Below are positions 25,000 through 32,966 of a DNA stretch of 32,966 nt, piece by piece. The position numbers and the translations under genes were made by a program. The stretch lies in the NCBI GenBank assembly GCA_013138975.1, contig WTBR01000107.1, forward strand, positions 1 through 32,966. Reading direction: 5' to 3'. Positions within the stretch are counted from its first letter, which is position 1; every line of letters begins with the position of its first letter. A model generated the notes under the pieces. That model searched no databases, was not told the origin of the DNA, and saw nothing but the letters and a program-made list of their open reading frames with translations. The stretch comes from Bacteroidales bacterium (GTDB taxonomy: Bacteria > Bacteroidota > Bacteroidia > Bacteroidales > UBA12077).

Positions 25000-26097
25000 T
25001 TAGACTAAACCATGTTGTATTCTTTTAATATAATGTTTAGAATCGCCCCATTCACCATAACCAATATCATCACCCGTAATACCAATACGCATTTCCATGC
25101 AGTTAGTACAATCAGCAGCTTCTTCATCGGTACAGGGTTTATTTTCATATAGCTTATAACTATCGCGATACATGCCAGGAGTAACATTCGGCATAATAAT
25201 ATTTGCTCCAACTTTTATTGCTTTTTCGCGTCCAATAGGATCAATAGCTTGTAATGCAGTTGCTGCAGCAATATTTATATCTTTCATTAATATTCTTAAC
25301 AAAGCGATCATTTTTAAAGTTAAAGTAAAACGATCTTCAATTGGCATAAGTAAATCTTTATACTCGTATAATGGAGTATCTTTATGTTCAATATATGGTC
25401 CCATACCGCACATATCAATATCAAAATCTTTCATAAAGAAAAGATCATTTGCTAAATCTTCATAAGTTTGAAATGGTAATCCAACCATGACACCTGTTCC
25501 TGTTTGATATCCTATATTTTGTAGAGATTTTAAACATCCTAAACGTGTTTCAAAATCATGTTTTTTATTTTTAGGATGTATCTTATAATATAAATCAGGA
25601 TTGGATGATTCAATTCGCAATAAATATCTATGTGCTCCACTTTCAAACCATTCACGATAAACTTCATCTGGTTGTTCGCCAAGCGAAATAGTAATTCCTA
25701 ATTCATTATTAGATAATTCTTTGATTTGTTTTAGTAATTTTGAAATTCGTTTTGTAAAGCTTGGGGATGATATTTCTCCTGCTTGTAATACAATAGAGCC
25801 GTATTTACTTTCATGAGCAAATTTAACTGCATCCAGAATATCTGCATCTGAAATATCATATCGATCTGCATTTTTATTATCCATTCGAATTCCACAATAG
25901 TAACAGTTTTTACTGCATATATTCGACATTTCTATAAGACCACGATAATAAACTTTTTTACCTACTTGTTTTTCTTTCACTTTAGCTGCATGAGTAAAAA
26001 TTTTATTTCGATCAATTTTATCAGTTTGTAAAAGGGCTATGATATTTTTTTTTGAAAAATCTCCTTGTTGTAGAATTTCGTCGATTGTAGTGCTCAT
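25000..26097 (-). CDS. hydE: [FeFe]-hydrogenase maturase HydE, radical SAM
   Basis: A 365-residue radical-SAM enzyme. The cluster motif is CSKNCYYC (Cys61, Cys65, Cys68) within RGLIEMSNICSKNCYYCGIR, characteristic of HydE. SLGEQPDE, HRYLLRIESSNPDLY and GTGVMVGLPFQT further match HydE. A second, accessory cluster site is present as C-x7-C-x2-C (Cys322, Cys330, Cys333), the spacing found in Thermotoga HydE. HydE helps build the H-cluster of [FeFe] hydrogenases, probably in making the organometallic precursor with HydG. Its usual partners hydF, hydG and the hydrogenase are not in this window. Biotin synthase and PylB share the fold but not these segments. Single-gene unit with a candidate -7 element 26 bp upstream. 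Confidence 0.9.
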   Translation of the reverse strand: MSTTIDEILQQGDFSKKNIIALLQTDKIDRNKIFTHAAKVKEKQVGKKVYYRGLIEMSNICSKNCYYCGIRMDNKNADRYDISDADILDAVKFAHESKYGSIVLQAGEISSPSFTKRISKLLKQIKELSNNELGITISLGEQPDEVYREWFESGAHRYLLRIESSNPDLYYKIHPKNKKHDFETRLGCLKSLQNIGYQTGTGVMVGLPFQTYEDLANDLFFMKDFDIDMCGMGPYIEHKDTPLYEYKDLLMPIEDRFTLTLKMIALLRILMKDINIAAATALQAIDPIGREKAIKVGANIIMPNVTPGMYRDSYKLYENKPCTDEEAADCTNCMEMRIGITGDDIGYGEWGDSKHYIKRIQHGLV

Positions 26098-26122
26098 AAA
26101 AATGCTATTGTTAATTTGTTCA

Positions 26123-26130
26123 CAAAGGTA
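26123..26130 (-). promoter_or_regulatory. Candidate -7 element for hydE
   Basis: CAAAGGTA reads TACCTTTG on the minus strand, a full TAnnTTTG match, 25 bp upstream of the hydE ATG. The distance suits a short leader; no good -33 TTTG is seen. Confidence 0.4.
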
Positions 26131-26290
26131 ATAACATACTTTGAATTAAAATAAATAATAAAAGACTTTTTTATCTTTTATAACATATATTACCTTATTA
26201 TACTGCAAAAAATTTTCAATAATGTAAGTTGTTAAATAGATTAATAATCTTACGTTTTGGTTTTGATTTTTAAATAAATTCATTAAAATG

Positions 26291-26335
26291 CTTACAGATT
26301 GTAAGTAAAAGACCTTATAATTTTTAGTACATTTG
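26291..26335 (+). promoter_or_regulatory. Candidate promoter and palindrome for the acyl-CoA synthetase gene
   Basis: TACATTTG (26328-26335) matches TAnnTTTG 33 bp before the ATG at 26369. Upstream, CTTACA-GAT-TGTAAG (26291-26305) is a perfect 6-bp-arm palindrome at about the -35 to -45 position, suitable for a dimeric regulator. Confidence 0.45.
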
Positions 26336-26368
26336 TGTGAAATTAAGAAAAATAAAATAAACATAATT

Positions 26369-28426
26369 ATGATAACTAAACAGCTTCTTGATCCCAAAAG
26401 TATTGTTGTTATTGGCGGTTCAGATAATGTTCAAAAGCCAGGCGGTAAGGTTTTAAAAAATCTAATAGATGGTAAATTCAAAGGTGATTTATATGTTGCA
26501 AATCCTAAGGAGGATGAAGTACAAGGTATAAAAAGCTTTAAAAACCCAAATGATTTACCTCAAGTTGATTTAGCAATTCTTGCTATTGCAGCTAAGTTTT
26601 GTCCTAATACAGTGCGCTTGTTGGCTGAACAAAAAGGCACAAAAGCATTTATTATTCTTTCAGCAGGATTTAGCGAAGAAAATGAAGAAGGTGCTAAATT
26701 AGAGAAAGAAGTAGTAGACATAGTAAATGCTAACGATGCATGTTTAATTGGGCCAAATTGTGTTGGTGTATTAAATCAAAATCACAACGGTATTTTTACA
26801 ACCCCAATTCCTAAACTCGATCCTAAAGGTGTCGATTTTATTTCAGGATCGGGTGCTACGGCGGTATTTATAATGGAATCGAGCGTACCAAAAGGGCTTA
26901 ATTTCGCAAGTGTGTATTCCGTTGGAAACAGTGCTCAAATGGGTGTTGAGGAGATAGTAAAATACATGGACGAAAGTTTCAATCCTGAAACTAGCTCAAG
27001 AGTTAAGTTATTGTATATTGAAAGTATTGATAAACCTGAAATGTTGCTTAAACATACATCTTCATTAATTAGAAAAGGATGTAAAATAGCAGCTATTAAA
27101 TCAGGTAGTTCCGAAGCGGGAAGCAGAGCTGCATCATCGCATACAGGAGCTTTAGCAAGTTCTGATGTGGCAGTTGATGCGTTATTCCGTAAAGCAGGAA
27201 TAGTTCGTTGTTCAGGTCGTGATGAATTAGCAACTGTTGCTTCTATATTTATGCATCCTGAATTAAAAGGAAAAAACATTGCAATTATAACTCATGCAGG
27301 CGGACCAGCAGTTATGTTAACAGATGCTTTATCAAGTAATCATTTGGAAATTCCACATATAGAAGGGGCTAAGGCAAATAATCTGTTAGAAAAACTTTAT
27401 GCAGGATCTTCCGTTGCCAATCCGATTGATTTTTTGGCAACAGGAACAGCGGAGCACTTAGGACATATTATTGATGCTTGCGAGAATGATTTCGATAATA
27501 TTGATGCTATGGCTGTTATATTTGGTAGTCCCGGATTAACGCAGGTTTACGATGTGTACGATCTTTTGGATGAGAAAATGAAGACTTGTAAAAAGCCAAT
27601 TTATCCAATTTTACCATCAGTTATAAATGTAGCAGACGAAATAAATGCTTTTATTGCAAAAGGTCGAATTAATTTCCCGGATGAAGTTGTTTTTGGAAAT
27701 GCATTAGCAAAGATTTATCATACAGAAAAGCCAACACCTGAAAATGTTGACTTACCTGAAATAGATCATACAGCAATCAGAAGTATTATTGATAATTCAG
27801 AAGAAGGATATTTATCTCCTGAAAAAGTTCAAGAATTATTAGATGCTGCCGGTGTATCAAGAGCAGGAGAAGCAGTTGTTACAACTCAGGCAGATGCTGT
27901 TAAAGCTGCCAATGAATTAGGTTTACCAGTTGTAATGAAAGTAGTTGGACCAGTTCATAAATCCGATGTTGGAGGTGTTGTACTTAATGTAAAAGATACA
28001 GAAACTGTTGCTAAGGAATTTGATAGAATGATTCAAATTCAAGACACTACAGCTATTTTGTTACAACCAATGCTTTCAGGAACTGAATTGTTTGTTGGAG
28101 CGAAAGCAGAGCCAAAATTTGGACATATGGTGCTTTGTGGTTTGGGTGGAATCTTCATTGAAGTACTAAAAGATGTAAGTGCAGGTTTAGCTCCAATTGC
28201 TACTGATGAGGCAAGTAAAATGATTAAAAATTTACGTAGCTATGGAATAATTAAAGGCGCACGTGGACAGGAAGGTGTTAACGAAGAGATGTTTGCTGAA
28301 ATAGTTACTCGTGTTTCTGCATTAGTAAAAGCAGCTCCGGAAATTGCTGAAATGGATTTAAATCCACTTTTAGGAAAAGCAGATAGAGTTGTGGCTGTCG
28401 ATGCAAGAATAAGAATTGAAAAATAA
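26369..28426 (+). CDS. ADP-forming acyl-CoA (acetyl-CoA) synthetase, fused alpha-beta
   Basis: A 685-residue enzyme with both subunits in one chain. Residues 1-460 are the CoA-binding and ligase part, with the Rossmann-like start SIVVIGGSDN and the phospho-histidine His258 in SHTGALASSD. Residues 465-685 are an ATP-grasp part, with the second His530 in GPVHKSDVGGV and the end MDLNPLL. The enzyme turns acyl-CoA, ADP and phosphate into the acid, ATP and CoA (EC 6.2.1.13 type), a key ATP step in amino-acid and pyruvate fermentation. It is joined downstream by aminotransferase and ferredoxin genes with matching roles. The frame stays open up to a TTG at 26333, inside the likely promoter; the ATG at 26369 is preferred. 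Acyl specificity cannot be read. Confidence 0.9.
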   Translation: MITKQLLDPKSIVVIGGSDNVQKPGGKVLKNLIDGKFKGDLYVANPKEDEVQGIKSFKNPNDLPQVDLAILAIAAKFCPNTVRLLAEQKGTKAFIILSAGFSEENEEGAKLEKEVVDIVNANDACLIGPNCVGVLNQNHNGIFTTPIPKLDPKGVDFISGSGATAVFIMESSVPKGLNFASVYSVGNSAQMGVEEIVKYMDESFNPETSSRVKLLYIESIDKPEMLLKHTSSLIRKGCKIAAIKSGSSEAGSRAASSHTGALASSDVAVDALFRKAGIVRCSGRDELATVASIFMHPELKGKNIAIITHAGGPAVMLTDALSSNHLEIPHIEGAKANNLLEKLYAGSSVANPIDFLATGTAEHLGHIIDACENDFDNIDAMAVIFGSPGLTQVYDVYDLLDEKMKTCKKPIYPILPSVINVADEINAFIAKGRINFPDEVVFGNALAKIYHTEKPTPENVDLPEIDHTAIRSIIDNSEEGYLSPEKVQELLDAAGVSRAGEAVVTTQADAVKAANELGLPVVMKVVGPVHKSDVGGVVLNVKDTETVAKEFDRMIQIQDTTAILLQPMLSGTELFVGAKAEPKFGHMVLCGLGGIFIEVLKDVSAGLAPIATDEASKMIKNLRSYGIIKGARGQEGVNEEMFAEIVTRVSALVKAAPEIAEMDLNPLLGKADRVVAVDARIRIEK

Positions 28427-28432
28427 TTGTTA

Positions 28433-28591
28433 ATGAGAAAGTTCAAAGAATTAAATATAACCGAAAAGCTGCTATTAATATCTGCAATAATTTTAATTGC
28501 AGGTATTGTCTTTAAATGGACTTTATTTAAAGAAGGTTTTGTAAAAGCCTGGGCACGTTTTGGATATGTGAAAACTGAAAATATAGAATAA
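28433..28591 (+). CDS. Small single-pass membrane protein (52 aa)
   Basis: A 52-codon frame beginning ATG, 6 bp after the synthetase stop and ending 8 bp before the barrel gene. It encodes MRKFKELNITEKLLLISAII, then LIAGIVFKWTLFKEGF and AWARFGYVKTENIE. One hydrophobic helix (about 13-27) is flanked by basic residues, predicting a cytoplasmic N-terminus. The gene fits neatly in the operon spacing and its codon use resembles that of its neighbours, which supports a real gene. I know no family for it; a role linked to the neighbouring membrane proteins is possible. Confidence 0.65.
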   Translation: MRKFKELNITEKLLLISAIILIAGIVFKWTLFKEGFVKAWARFGYVKTENIE

Positions 28592-28599
28592 AGTAAAAA

Positions 28600-29850
28600 A
28601 TGAAGAATTATTCAAGATATTTATTATTGTTGTTGACATTGGCGGTTAGTCAAGCTTACGCACAAGAGGAAGAAGAAAAAAAGATAAAACTAGATGTGTC
28701 CGGTTTCTTAAAGAATGACATGGTTTATGATTCTCGACAAAACGTTGAAGTATTAGAGGGTTTACTCCATTTATTTCCTAAAGATATTAATTACGATCAA
28801 GAAGGAAATGATATAAATGCCAAAAGTAGTTTTGGCATTGTCGATATTTCATCTAGAATCAGAGGAAAAATATCTGGTCCAGACGTTTTTGGTGCTAAGT
28901 TATCAGGATTACTTGAGGCTGATTTCACCGGTATAACAGGTGGTTTTTCAACAAGTAGAGTCCGATTGCGTCATGCATATTCTAAATTGAATTGGGAAAA
29001 AACTGAACTTTTATTTGGTAGAGAATGGCACCCAATGTTTGTTAAAGAGGTTTATCCATCAGTAATGTCACTAAATACCGGAATCCCTTTTCAGCCATTT
29101 AATCGAAGTCCGATGCTTCAGTTATCTCATGAATTTGGGCAATTTAAAATTATTGGAGCTGCGATTTCTCAAAGCGATTATGTAAATAGCGGACCAGATG
29201 GAAAATCAGCTACATATTTAAAAAACTCGAATATTCCCAATTTACATTTACAACTACAGTTTAAACCAGGTAATTTTTTATTTGGTATTGCCGCTGATTA
29301 TAAAAGCATTCAGCCAAGATTATCAACAGAATCCTTATTAATTAATGATTTGACTTATGTTACTGATGAAAAGCTTAATTCTTATGCTTTTATGGGGTAT
29401 TTTAAGTTTCAAAAGCCAAAATTTGTTGTTAAAGGGAAAGCAATTTATGGACAAAACCTTTCAGAAAATATTATGCCCGGAGGTTATGGAGTAAGTGTTT
29501 TAGATAGTGTTACAGGTCATGAAGTATATACACCTTATAATCATTTTTATACCTGGGCTAATGTTATTTATGGTGATAAAACTAAGTTTGGGTTATTTGG
29601 AGGATATACAAAAAATCTTGGAGCTGAGGATATTATAGTTGGAGATACTTATGGAATGGCTCTTAATATGGATTATTTTTATAGAATTACACCAACAATT
29701 TCACATAAGATAAAGAATTTTATGCTTGCACTAGAACTAGAATATTCAGTTGCTGCATATGGAGATGATATAGATGATTACGGAAAATTTATAAACTCAC
29801 ACGAAGTATCAAATACCAGAGTATTATTCTCAGTATTTCACTTTTTTTAA
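28600..29850 (+). CDS. Outer-membrane beta-barrel protein (DcaP/porin-like)
   Basis: A 416-residue protein with a signal peptide cut after SQAYA. The mature part begins with an acidic stretch (QEEEEKKIKLDVSGFLKNDM) and continues as alternating beta strands with aromatic girdle residues. It ends in SVFHFF, with the C-terminal Phe expected of proteins folded by the Bam machinery. The opening DVSGFLKNDMVYDSRQ and the strand pattern resemble DcaP-like porins of Bacteroidota. It may admit organic acids or other small anions, or release fermentation products, but nothing in the sequence fixes the solute. It lies in the operon of the acyl-CoA synthetase, 8 bp after the small membrane protein gene and 20 bp before another membrane protein gene. 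Confidence 0.75.
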   Translation: MKNYSRYLLLLLTLAVSQAYAQEEEEKKIKLDVSGFLKNDMVYDSRQNVEVLEGLLHLFPKDINYDQEGNDINAKSSFGIVDISSRIRGKISGPDVFGAKLSGLLEADFTGITGGFSTSRVRLRHAYSKLNWEKTELLFGREWHPMFVKEVYPSVMSLNTGIPFQPFNRSPMLQLSHEFGQFKIIGAAISQSDYVNSGPDGKSATYLKNSNIPNLHLQLQFKPGNFLFGIAADYKSIQPRLSTESLLINDLTYVTDEKLNSYAFMGYFKFQKPKFVVKGKAIYGQNLSENIMPGGYGVSVLDSVTGHEVYTPYNHFYTWANVIYGDKTKFGLFGGYTKNLGAEDIIVGDTYGMALNMDYFYRITPTISHKIKNFMLALELEYSVAAYGDDIDDYGKFINSHEVSNTRVLFSVFHFF

Positions 29851-29870
29851 AAACATTAAGATTTAAATAA

Positions 29871-30563
29871 ATGAAAAAACAAGATATTATTTTTGGCATA
29901 TGTTTTATAAGCTTATTTCTGCCATTCTTTCTTTCTGAATCGGTATTTGGGTTTTATGATTCTTTTAATAAGGAACATGGAATGGTGATGAGCTTTATTA
30001 AATTTGCTATTTTAGCAACATTAGGCGAATCAATAGGCTTAAGAATTAAAGTTGGAGTTTATAATAAAAAAGGATTTGGATTAATTCCTCGTGCTATTGT
30101 TTGGGGTTTTTTAGGCCTAACAATTAAAATGGCCTTTGTAATATTTGCCACAGGAATACCAACATTTTTAACTTATTTAGGTTTTGTAGATGCAATTGAT
30201 GCAATGAAAGTTCCTTTTTCAGGAATGAAGTTATTAGGTGCATTTTCAATAAGTGTAGCATTGAATTTGATTTATGCTCCAATTATGATGACTTTGCATA
30301 AAATTACAGATATTCATATTATTAACAACGGAGGTACAGTTTCCGGATTTTTAAGAAAAATAAAAATTGGAGATATTATGAGTAATATGGATTGGTCGGT
30401 ACAGTGGAATTTTGTTTTTAAAAAAACAATCCCTTTTTTCTGGATACCAGCCCATACAATTACTTTCTTATTACCAACACAATATCAGGTATTGTTTGCA
30501 GCTGTATTAGGCATTGTGTTGGGTATCTTGCTTGCAATTGCAAGTTTGAAAAGTGTAAAATAA
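29871..30563 (+). CDS. Conserved inner-membrane protein, function unknown
   Basis: A 230-residue protein with about six hydrophobic segments (near 6-28, 43-60, 72-96, 118-142, 184-202 and 205-227). A glycine- and aromatic-rich loop includes PRAIVWGFLGL and FFWIPAHTITFLLP. The last segment resembles the W-x-x-x-x-x-F-x-x-P-x pattern of the Mpv17/PMP22 family only loosely, and I do not rely on it. It follows the barrel gene by 20 bp, so the two may form a transport pair across both membranes. No transporter signature is visible. It starts with ATG at 29871. Confidence 0.6.
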   Translation: MKKQDIIFGICFISLFLPFFLSESVFGFYDSFNKEHGMVMSFIKFAILATLGESIGLRIKVGVYNKKGFGLIPRAIVWGFLGLTIKMAFVIFATGIPTFLTYLGFVDAIDAMKVPFSGMKLLGAFSISVALNLIYAPIMMTLHKITDIHIINNGGTVSGFLRKIKIGDIMSNMDWSVQWNFVFKKTIPFFWIPAHTITFLLPTQYQVLFAAVLGIVLGILLAIASLKSVK

Positions 30564-30610
30564 TTGTATATTTGTAAGAAACGATTAAGAAAAATTTTAA
30601 AAAATATAAA

Positions 30611-31132
30611 ATGAAAAAAATAGGTTTATTTTATGGTCCACTTGGTGGTTCAACAGAGCGAGTAGCAAAAAAAGTTACAACTGCATTAGGAAGCGAAAAT
30701 GTTGATTTAATTCCTGCAAAAGATTCTAAAGTTTCTGATGTTGAAAAATACGAAAATGTGATTTTTGGTATGTCAACTATTGGTAAAGAAACATGGGAGG
30801 CAGATAAATCTGCTAACGATTGGGATGTTTTTCTTCCAGAAGTTAAGAAAGTTGACTATTCGAATAAAATAGTAGCAATGTTCGGTTTAGGAGATCAAAT
30901 TACTTATGATTTACATTTTGTTGATGCCTTGGGTTTAGTAGCTGAACATATTTTACCAAAGGGAGCAAAAATAATTGGACAAGTTGAAACTGATTCTTAC
31001 GATTGTAGAGAATCTGAAGCAATTATTGATGGTAAATTTATAGGCTTACCAGTAAACGAAGATTTTGAACCTGAATTAACCGATGAAAGAGTAAATAGTT
31101 GGGTTGAAAAAATTAAAAACGATTTTAAATAA
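30611..31132 (+). CDS. fldA: Flavodoxin, long-chain type
   Basis: A 173-residue protein, the size of long-chain flavodoxins. The FMN phosphate loop is GPLGGSTERVAKKV near residue 9. The segment STIGKETWEADKSANDWDVF holds the Trp that usually stacks on FMN, and DQITYDLHFVDALG matches the family's second flavin loop. The Cys-poor, acidic composition suits an electron carrier. It would shuttle low-potential electrons in place of ferredoxin under iron shortage. It lies 9 bp before the aminotransferase gene and near the ferredoxin-type subunit at 32684, in a region of fermentation genes. The fldA symbol refers to family only. Confidence 0.85.
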   Translation: MKKIGLFYGPLGGSTERVAKKVTTALGSENVDLIPAKDSKVSDVEKYENVIFGMSTIGKETWEADKSANDWDVFLPEVKKVDYSNKIVAMFGLGDQITYDLHFVDALGLVAEHILPKGAKIIGQVETDSYDCRESEAIIDGKFIGLPVNEDFEPELTDERVNSWVEKIKNDFK

Positions 31133-31141
31133 GTTTTAATT

Positions 31142-32482
31142 ATGAATGATGCTGTATTAAAAAAGACACCTATTGATGCTAGTGTAGTTGAAAAAACTAT
31201 AAAAAGCAAACTTGAGCAAAGTGGTCAGGAAAAAATAGGATTTGCTTCTATTCGTGAATTAGTTAGATTGGTTAATGAAGTTGAGAAGGAGACAGGCGAA
31301 AAATACATCCGAATGGAAATGGGTGTTCCTGGTTTACCACCTGCACAAGTGGGAATCGAAGGTGAAATTAAGGCTTTAAAAAGTGGAGTAGCTTCTCAAT
31401 ATCCAATGATTGAGGGTGTAGATATTCTTAAAAAGGAAATTTCACAATTTGTAAAAAACTTCATTAATATTGATGTAAATGAAAATAACTGCTTACCTAC
31501 AGTTGGTTCAATGCAGGGCGGATTTGCATCATTTCTTGTTGCTTGTAGAAGAGATGTGAAAAAGGATACTACTTTATTTATTGATCCGGGTTTTCCTGTT
31601 CAAAAAATGCAACATAACGTACTTGGATTAAAGTATGAAACTTTCGATGTTTATAATTATCGTGGCGATAAAATAAAAGCAAAACTTGAATCATTTCTTG
31701 AAAAAGGAAATATTTCTACAATACTTTATTCAAATCCGAATAATCCATCATGGATTTGTTTTACTGAAAAGGAATTGCAGATTATTGGAGAGTTAGCAGA
31801 CAAATATGATGTAATTATTATGGAAGATTTAGCATATTTTGCTATGGATTTCCGTAAAGATTTATCTCAGCCGGGAGTTGCTCCGTATCAACCGTCAGTT
31901 GCAAATTATACAAATAATTATATTCTTTTAATCTCAAGTTCTAAATCATTTAGTTACGCAGGGCAAAGAATTGGAATGATGGTAATTTCAGATGAACTGT
32001 TTAAGCGTCAATATCCGGATTTGAAGCGATTCTATAAAACAGATGGATTTGGTTACTCAATGGTTTATGGTGCTTTATATTCACTTTCATCAGGTACGAG
32101 TCATTCTGCACAATACGGATTAGCAGCAATCCTAAAAGCTGCTAATAGTGGAGAGTTCAATTTTGTAGAAATTGTTAAAGAGTATGGCGAAAGAGCCAAA
32201 ATAATGAAGAAAATATTTACCGATAATGGCTTTCAAATTGTTTATGACATGGATGAAGATGAGCCTTTAGCAGACGGTTTTTATTTTACATTTTCATATC
32301 CTGGAATTGATGGTGTTGAACTACTAGAGAAATTACTTTATTATGGAATTAGTGCAATTTCTTTGGCTACAACTGGAAGTGAAAGAGTAGAAGGACTTCG
32401 TGCCTGTGTTTCACAAATTAAAAGGACTCAATTAAAAGATCTTGAATTTAGATTGAAAACATTTAACGAACATCATAGTTAA
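31142..32482 (+). CDS. PLP-dependent aminotransferase, class I/II
   Basis: A 446-residue fold-type I aminotransferase. The PLP Lys268 lies in ISSSKSFSYAGQRIG with the phosphate-binding Arg276. The cofactor ring is held by the NPNNP motif (Asn198) and Asp229/Tyr232 in MEDLAYFA. The carboxylate-binding Arg in GLRACVSQ is present near the C-terminus. It would convert an amino acid to its 2-oxoacid, which then can feed the 2-oxoacid:ferredoxin oxidoreductase whose small subunit lies 200 bp downstream. Substrate not deducible; aromatic, branched-chain or alanine are all possible. It is followed by a hairpin at 32486-32515. Confidence 0.85.
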   Translation: MNDAVLKKTPIDASVVEKTIKSKLEQSGQEKIGFASIRELVRLVNEVEKETGEKYIRMEMGVPGLPPAQVGIEGEIKALKSGVASQYPMIEGVDILKKEISQFVKNFINIDVNENNCLPTVGSMQGGFASFLVACRRDVKKDTTLFIDPGFPVQKMQHNVLGLKYETFDVYNYRGDKIKAKLESFLEKGNISTILYSNPNNPSWICFTEKELQIIGELADKYDVIIMEDLAYFAMDFRKDLSQPGVAPYQPSVANYTNNYILLISSSKSFSYAGQRIGMMVISDELFKRQYPDLKRFYKTDGFGYSMVYGALYSLSSGTSHSAQYGLAAILKAANSGEFNFVEIVKEYGERAKIMKKIFTDNGFQIVYDMDEDEPLADGFYFTFSYPGIDGVELLEKLLYYGISAISLATTGSERVEGLRACVSQIKRTQLKDLEFRLKTFNEHHS

Positions 32483-32485
32483 AAC

Positions 32486-32515
32486 ATAAGCCGATAATTA
32501 TTATTGTCGGCTTAT
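32486..32515 (+). terminator. Hairpin after the aminotransferase gene
   Basis: ATAAGCCGA and TCGGCTTAT form a 9-bp stem with a 12-nt AT loop, 4 bp past the stop codon. The T run after it is weak (TATCATATG), so it may be a Rho-aided terminator or mRNA 3' stabiliser. Confidence 0.55.
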
Positions 32516-32634
32516 TATCATATGAATAAGCGTCTGCATCACAAGAGGTTGAGTATTAAAATAAGGTAGACTAAACCTGTTGAATAACAGGCTGTAGATC
32601 GCTGAAATTACTTAAAAAATAGTGTAAAATTTCC

Positions 32635-32642
32635 TATCTTTG
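32635..32642 (+). promoter_or_regulatory. Candidate -7 element for the ferredoxin-subunit gene
   Basis: TATCTTTG fits TAnnTTTG exactly, 41 bp before the ATG at 32684. A -33 element is not clear. It suggests the oxidoreductase operon has its own promoter after the hairpin at 32486. Confidence 0.4.
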
Positions 32643-32683
32643 TGAACATTCAGAAAATACAATAAAAACTAAATTTTAATATA

Positions 32684-32917
32684 ATGGCAAAAGTTAAAGG
32701 AGCAATAGTTGTTGATATTGAAAAGTGTAAAGGCTGCCAAGTTTGTATGCCTACATGTCCACAAGATGTAATATATCCAGCTGAGGAAGTAAATGGAAAA
32801 GGATATCATTATGCTTATATGAAAAACCCTGATGCTTGTACTGGTTGTACTAATTGTGCTATTGTTTGTCCTGATGGTGTAATTACCGTTTACAGAAAAA
32901 AAATGACAGACGTTTAA
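32684..32917 (+). CDS. 2x[4Fe-4S] ferredoxin subunit of a 2-oxoacid:ferredoxin oxidoreductase
   Basis: A 77-residue protein with two complete cluster motifs: Cys15/18/21/25 (CKGCQVCMPTCP) and Cys52/55/58/62 (CTGCTNCAIVCP). The size, the start VKGAIVVDIEKCKGCQVC and the spacer KGYHYAYMKNPDACTGC match the delta (KorD/VorD) subunit of 2-oxoglutarate or branched-chain 2-oxoacid oxidoreductases better than free bacterial ferredoxins. The complex would oxidise 2-oxoacids to acyl-CoA and reduce ferredoxin. The catalytic alpha and beta subunits are expected just beyond the right edge. A stand-alone ferredoxin is the alternative. Confidence 0.8.
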   Translation: MAKVKGAIVVDIEKCKGCQVCMPTCPQDVIYPAEEVNGKGYHYAYMKNPDACTGCTNCAIVCPDGVITVYRKKMTDV

Positions 32918-32966
32918 TTTCAAAATGAAACACTCGTGTTTTTTAATATTGAGACACACATTGGGA

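Noticed and set aside
25000..26097. Biotin synthase or methylornithine synthase (PylB)
   Set aside because: The C-x7-C-x2-C accessory site and several long segments fit HydE, and no biotin or pyrrolysine genes are nearby.
29871..30563. Mpv17/PMP22 family membership
   Set aside because: Only a loose resemblance in one segment; not enough to name the family.
32926..32944. AAACAC-TC-GTGTTT plus T run as a terminator after the ferredoxin subunit
   Set aside because: The loop would be only 2 nt, and the catalytic subunit genes are expected to follow on the same transcript.

Overview
The window looks like a chromosomal segment from an anaerobic, fermentative member of the Bacteroidota, probably a Bacteroidales/Marinilabiliales-type organism. 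Evidence: very AT-rich DNA, several lipoproteins with Bacteroidota-style lipoboxes, a type IX secretion (T9SS) C-terminal domain, a TPR-LytS histidine kinase with a LytTR regulator, -7 promoter elements of the form TAnnTTTG, and oxygen-sensitive enzymes (a glycyl radical enzyme, HydE, a ferredoxin-type subunit, ADP-forming acyl-CoA synthetase). Species cannot be told from the sequence alone. No tRNA, rRNA, CRISPR array or transposase gene was recognised.

Region 1 (1-12072, all genes on the minus strand) is the most interesting part. It reads as a hydroxyproline/collagen-peptide utilisation island. In transcription order: a radical-SAM glycyl-radical activase, a trans-4-hydroxy-L-proline dehydratase (HypD), a Xaa-Pro aminopeptidase, a Pyr2C-reductase-like member of the ornithine cyclodeaminase family, a proline-racemase-fold enzyme carrying the Cys/Thr pair of trans-3-hydroxy-L-proline dehydratases, a beta-propeller lipoprotein, an S37-type serine peptidase lipoprotein and a C69 dipeptidase. 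Peptidases would release imino acids. HypD would convert 4-hydroxyproline to pyrroline-5-carboxylate, and the other pair would convert 3-hydroxyproline through pyrroline-2-carboxylate to proline. The intergenic gaps hold REP-like inverted repeats, and tandem repeats lie at 1-571 and 8536-8730.

Region 2 (12073-21777) holds a LytTR response regulator, a small T9SS-sorted protein, a 1502-residue repeat-rich fibre/adhesin-like surface protein, a coiled-coil gene remnant and a TPR-LytS kinase that may pair with the LytTR regulator. Miniature inverted-repeat elements sit on both sides of the regulator gene.

Region 3 (21778-24999) starts with about 1 kb of non-coding repeats. It continues with a three-gene operon (membrane protein, winged-helix regulator, lipoprotein with a SecDF-P1-like domain) behind a strong candidate promoter overlaid by two palindromes, then a gap with another miniature element.

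Region 4 (25000-32966) holds hydE on the minus strand and, on the plus strand, an ADP-forming acyl-CoA synthetase, a 52-residue membrane protein, an outer-membrane barrel, an inner-membrane protein, a flavodoxin, an aminotransferase and a 2x[4Fe-4S] subunit of a 2-oxoacid:ferredoxin oxidoreductase. Together they fit amino-acid fermentation: transamination, ferredoxin-dependent oxidation to acyl-CoA, then ATP from the acyl-CoA. That would be a plausible outlet for amino acids released by region 1.
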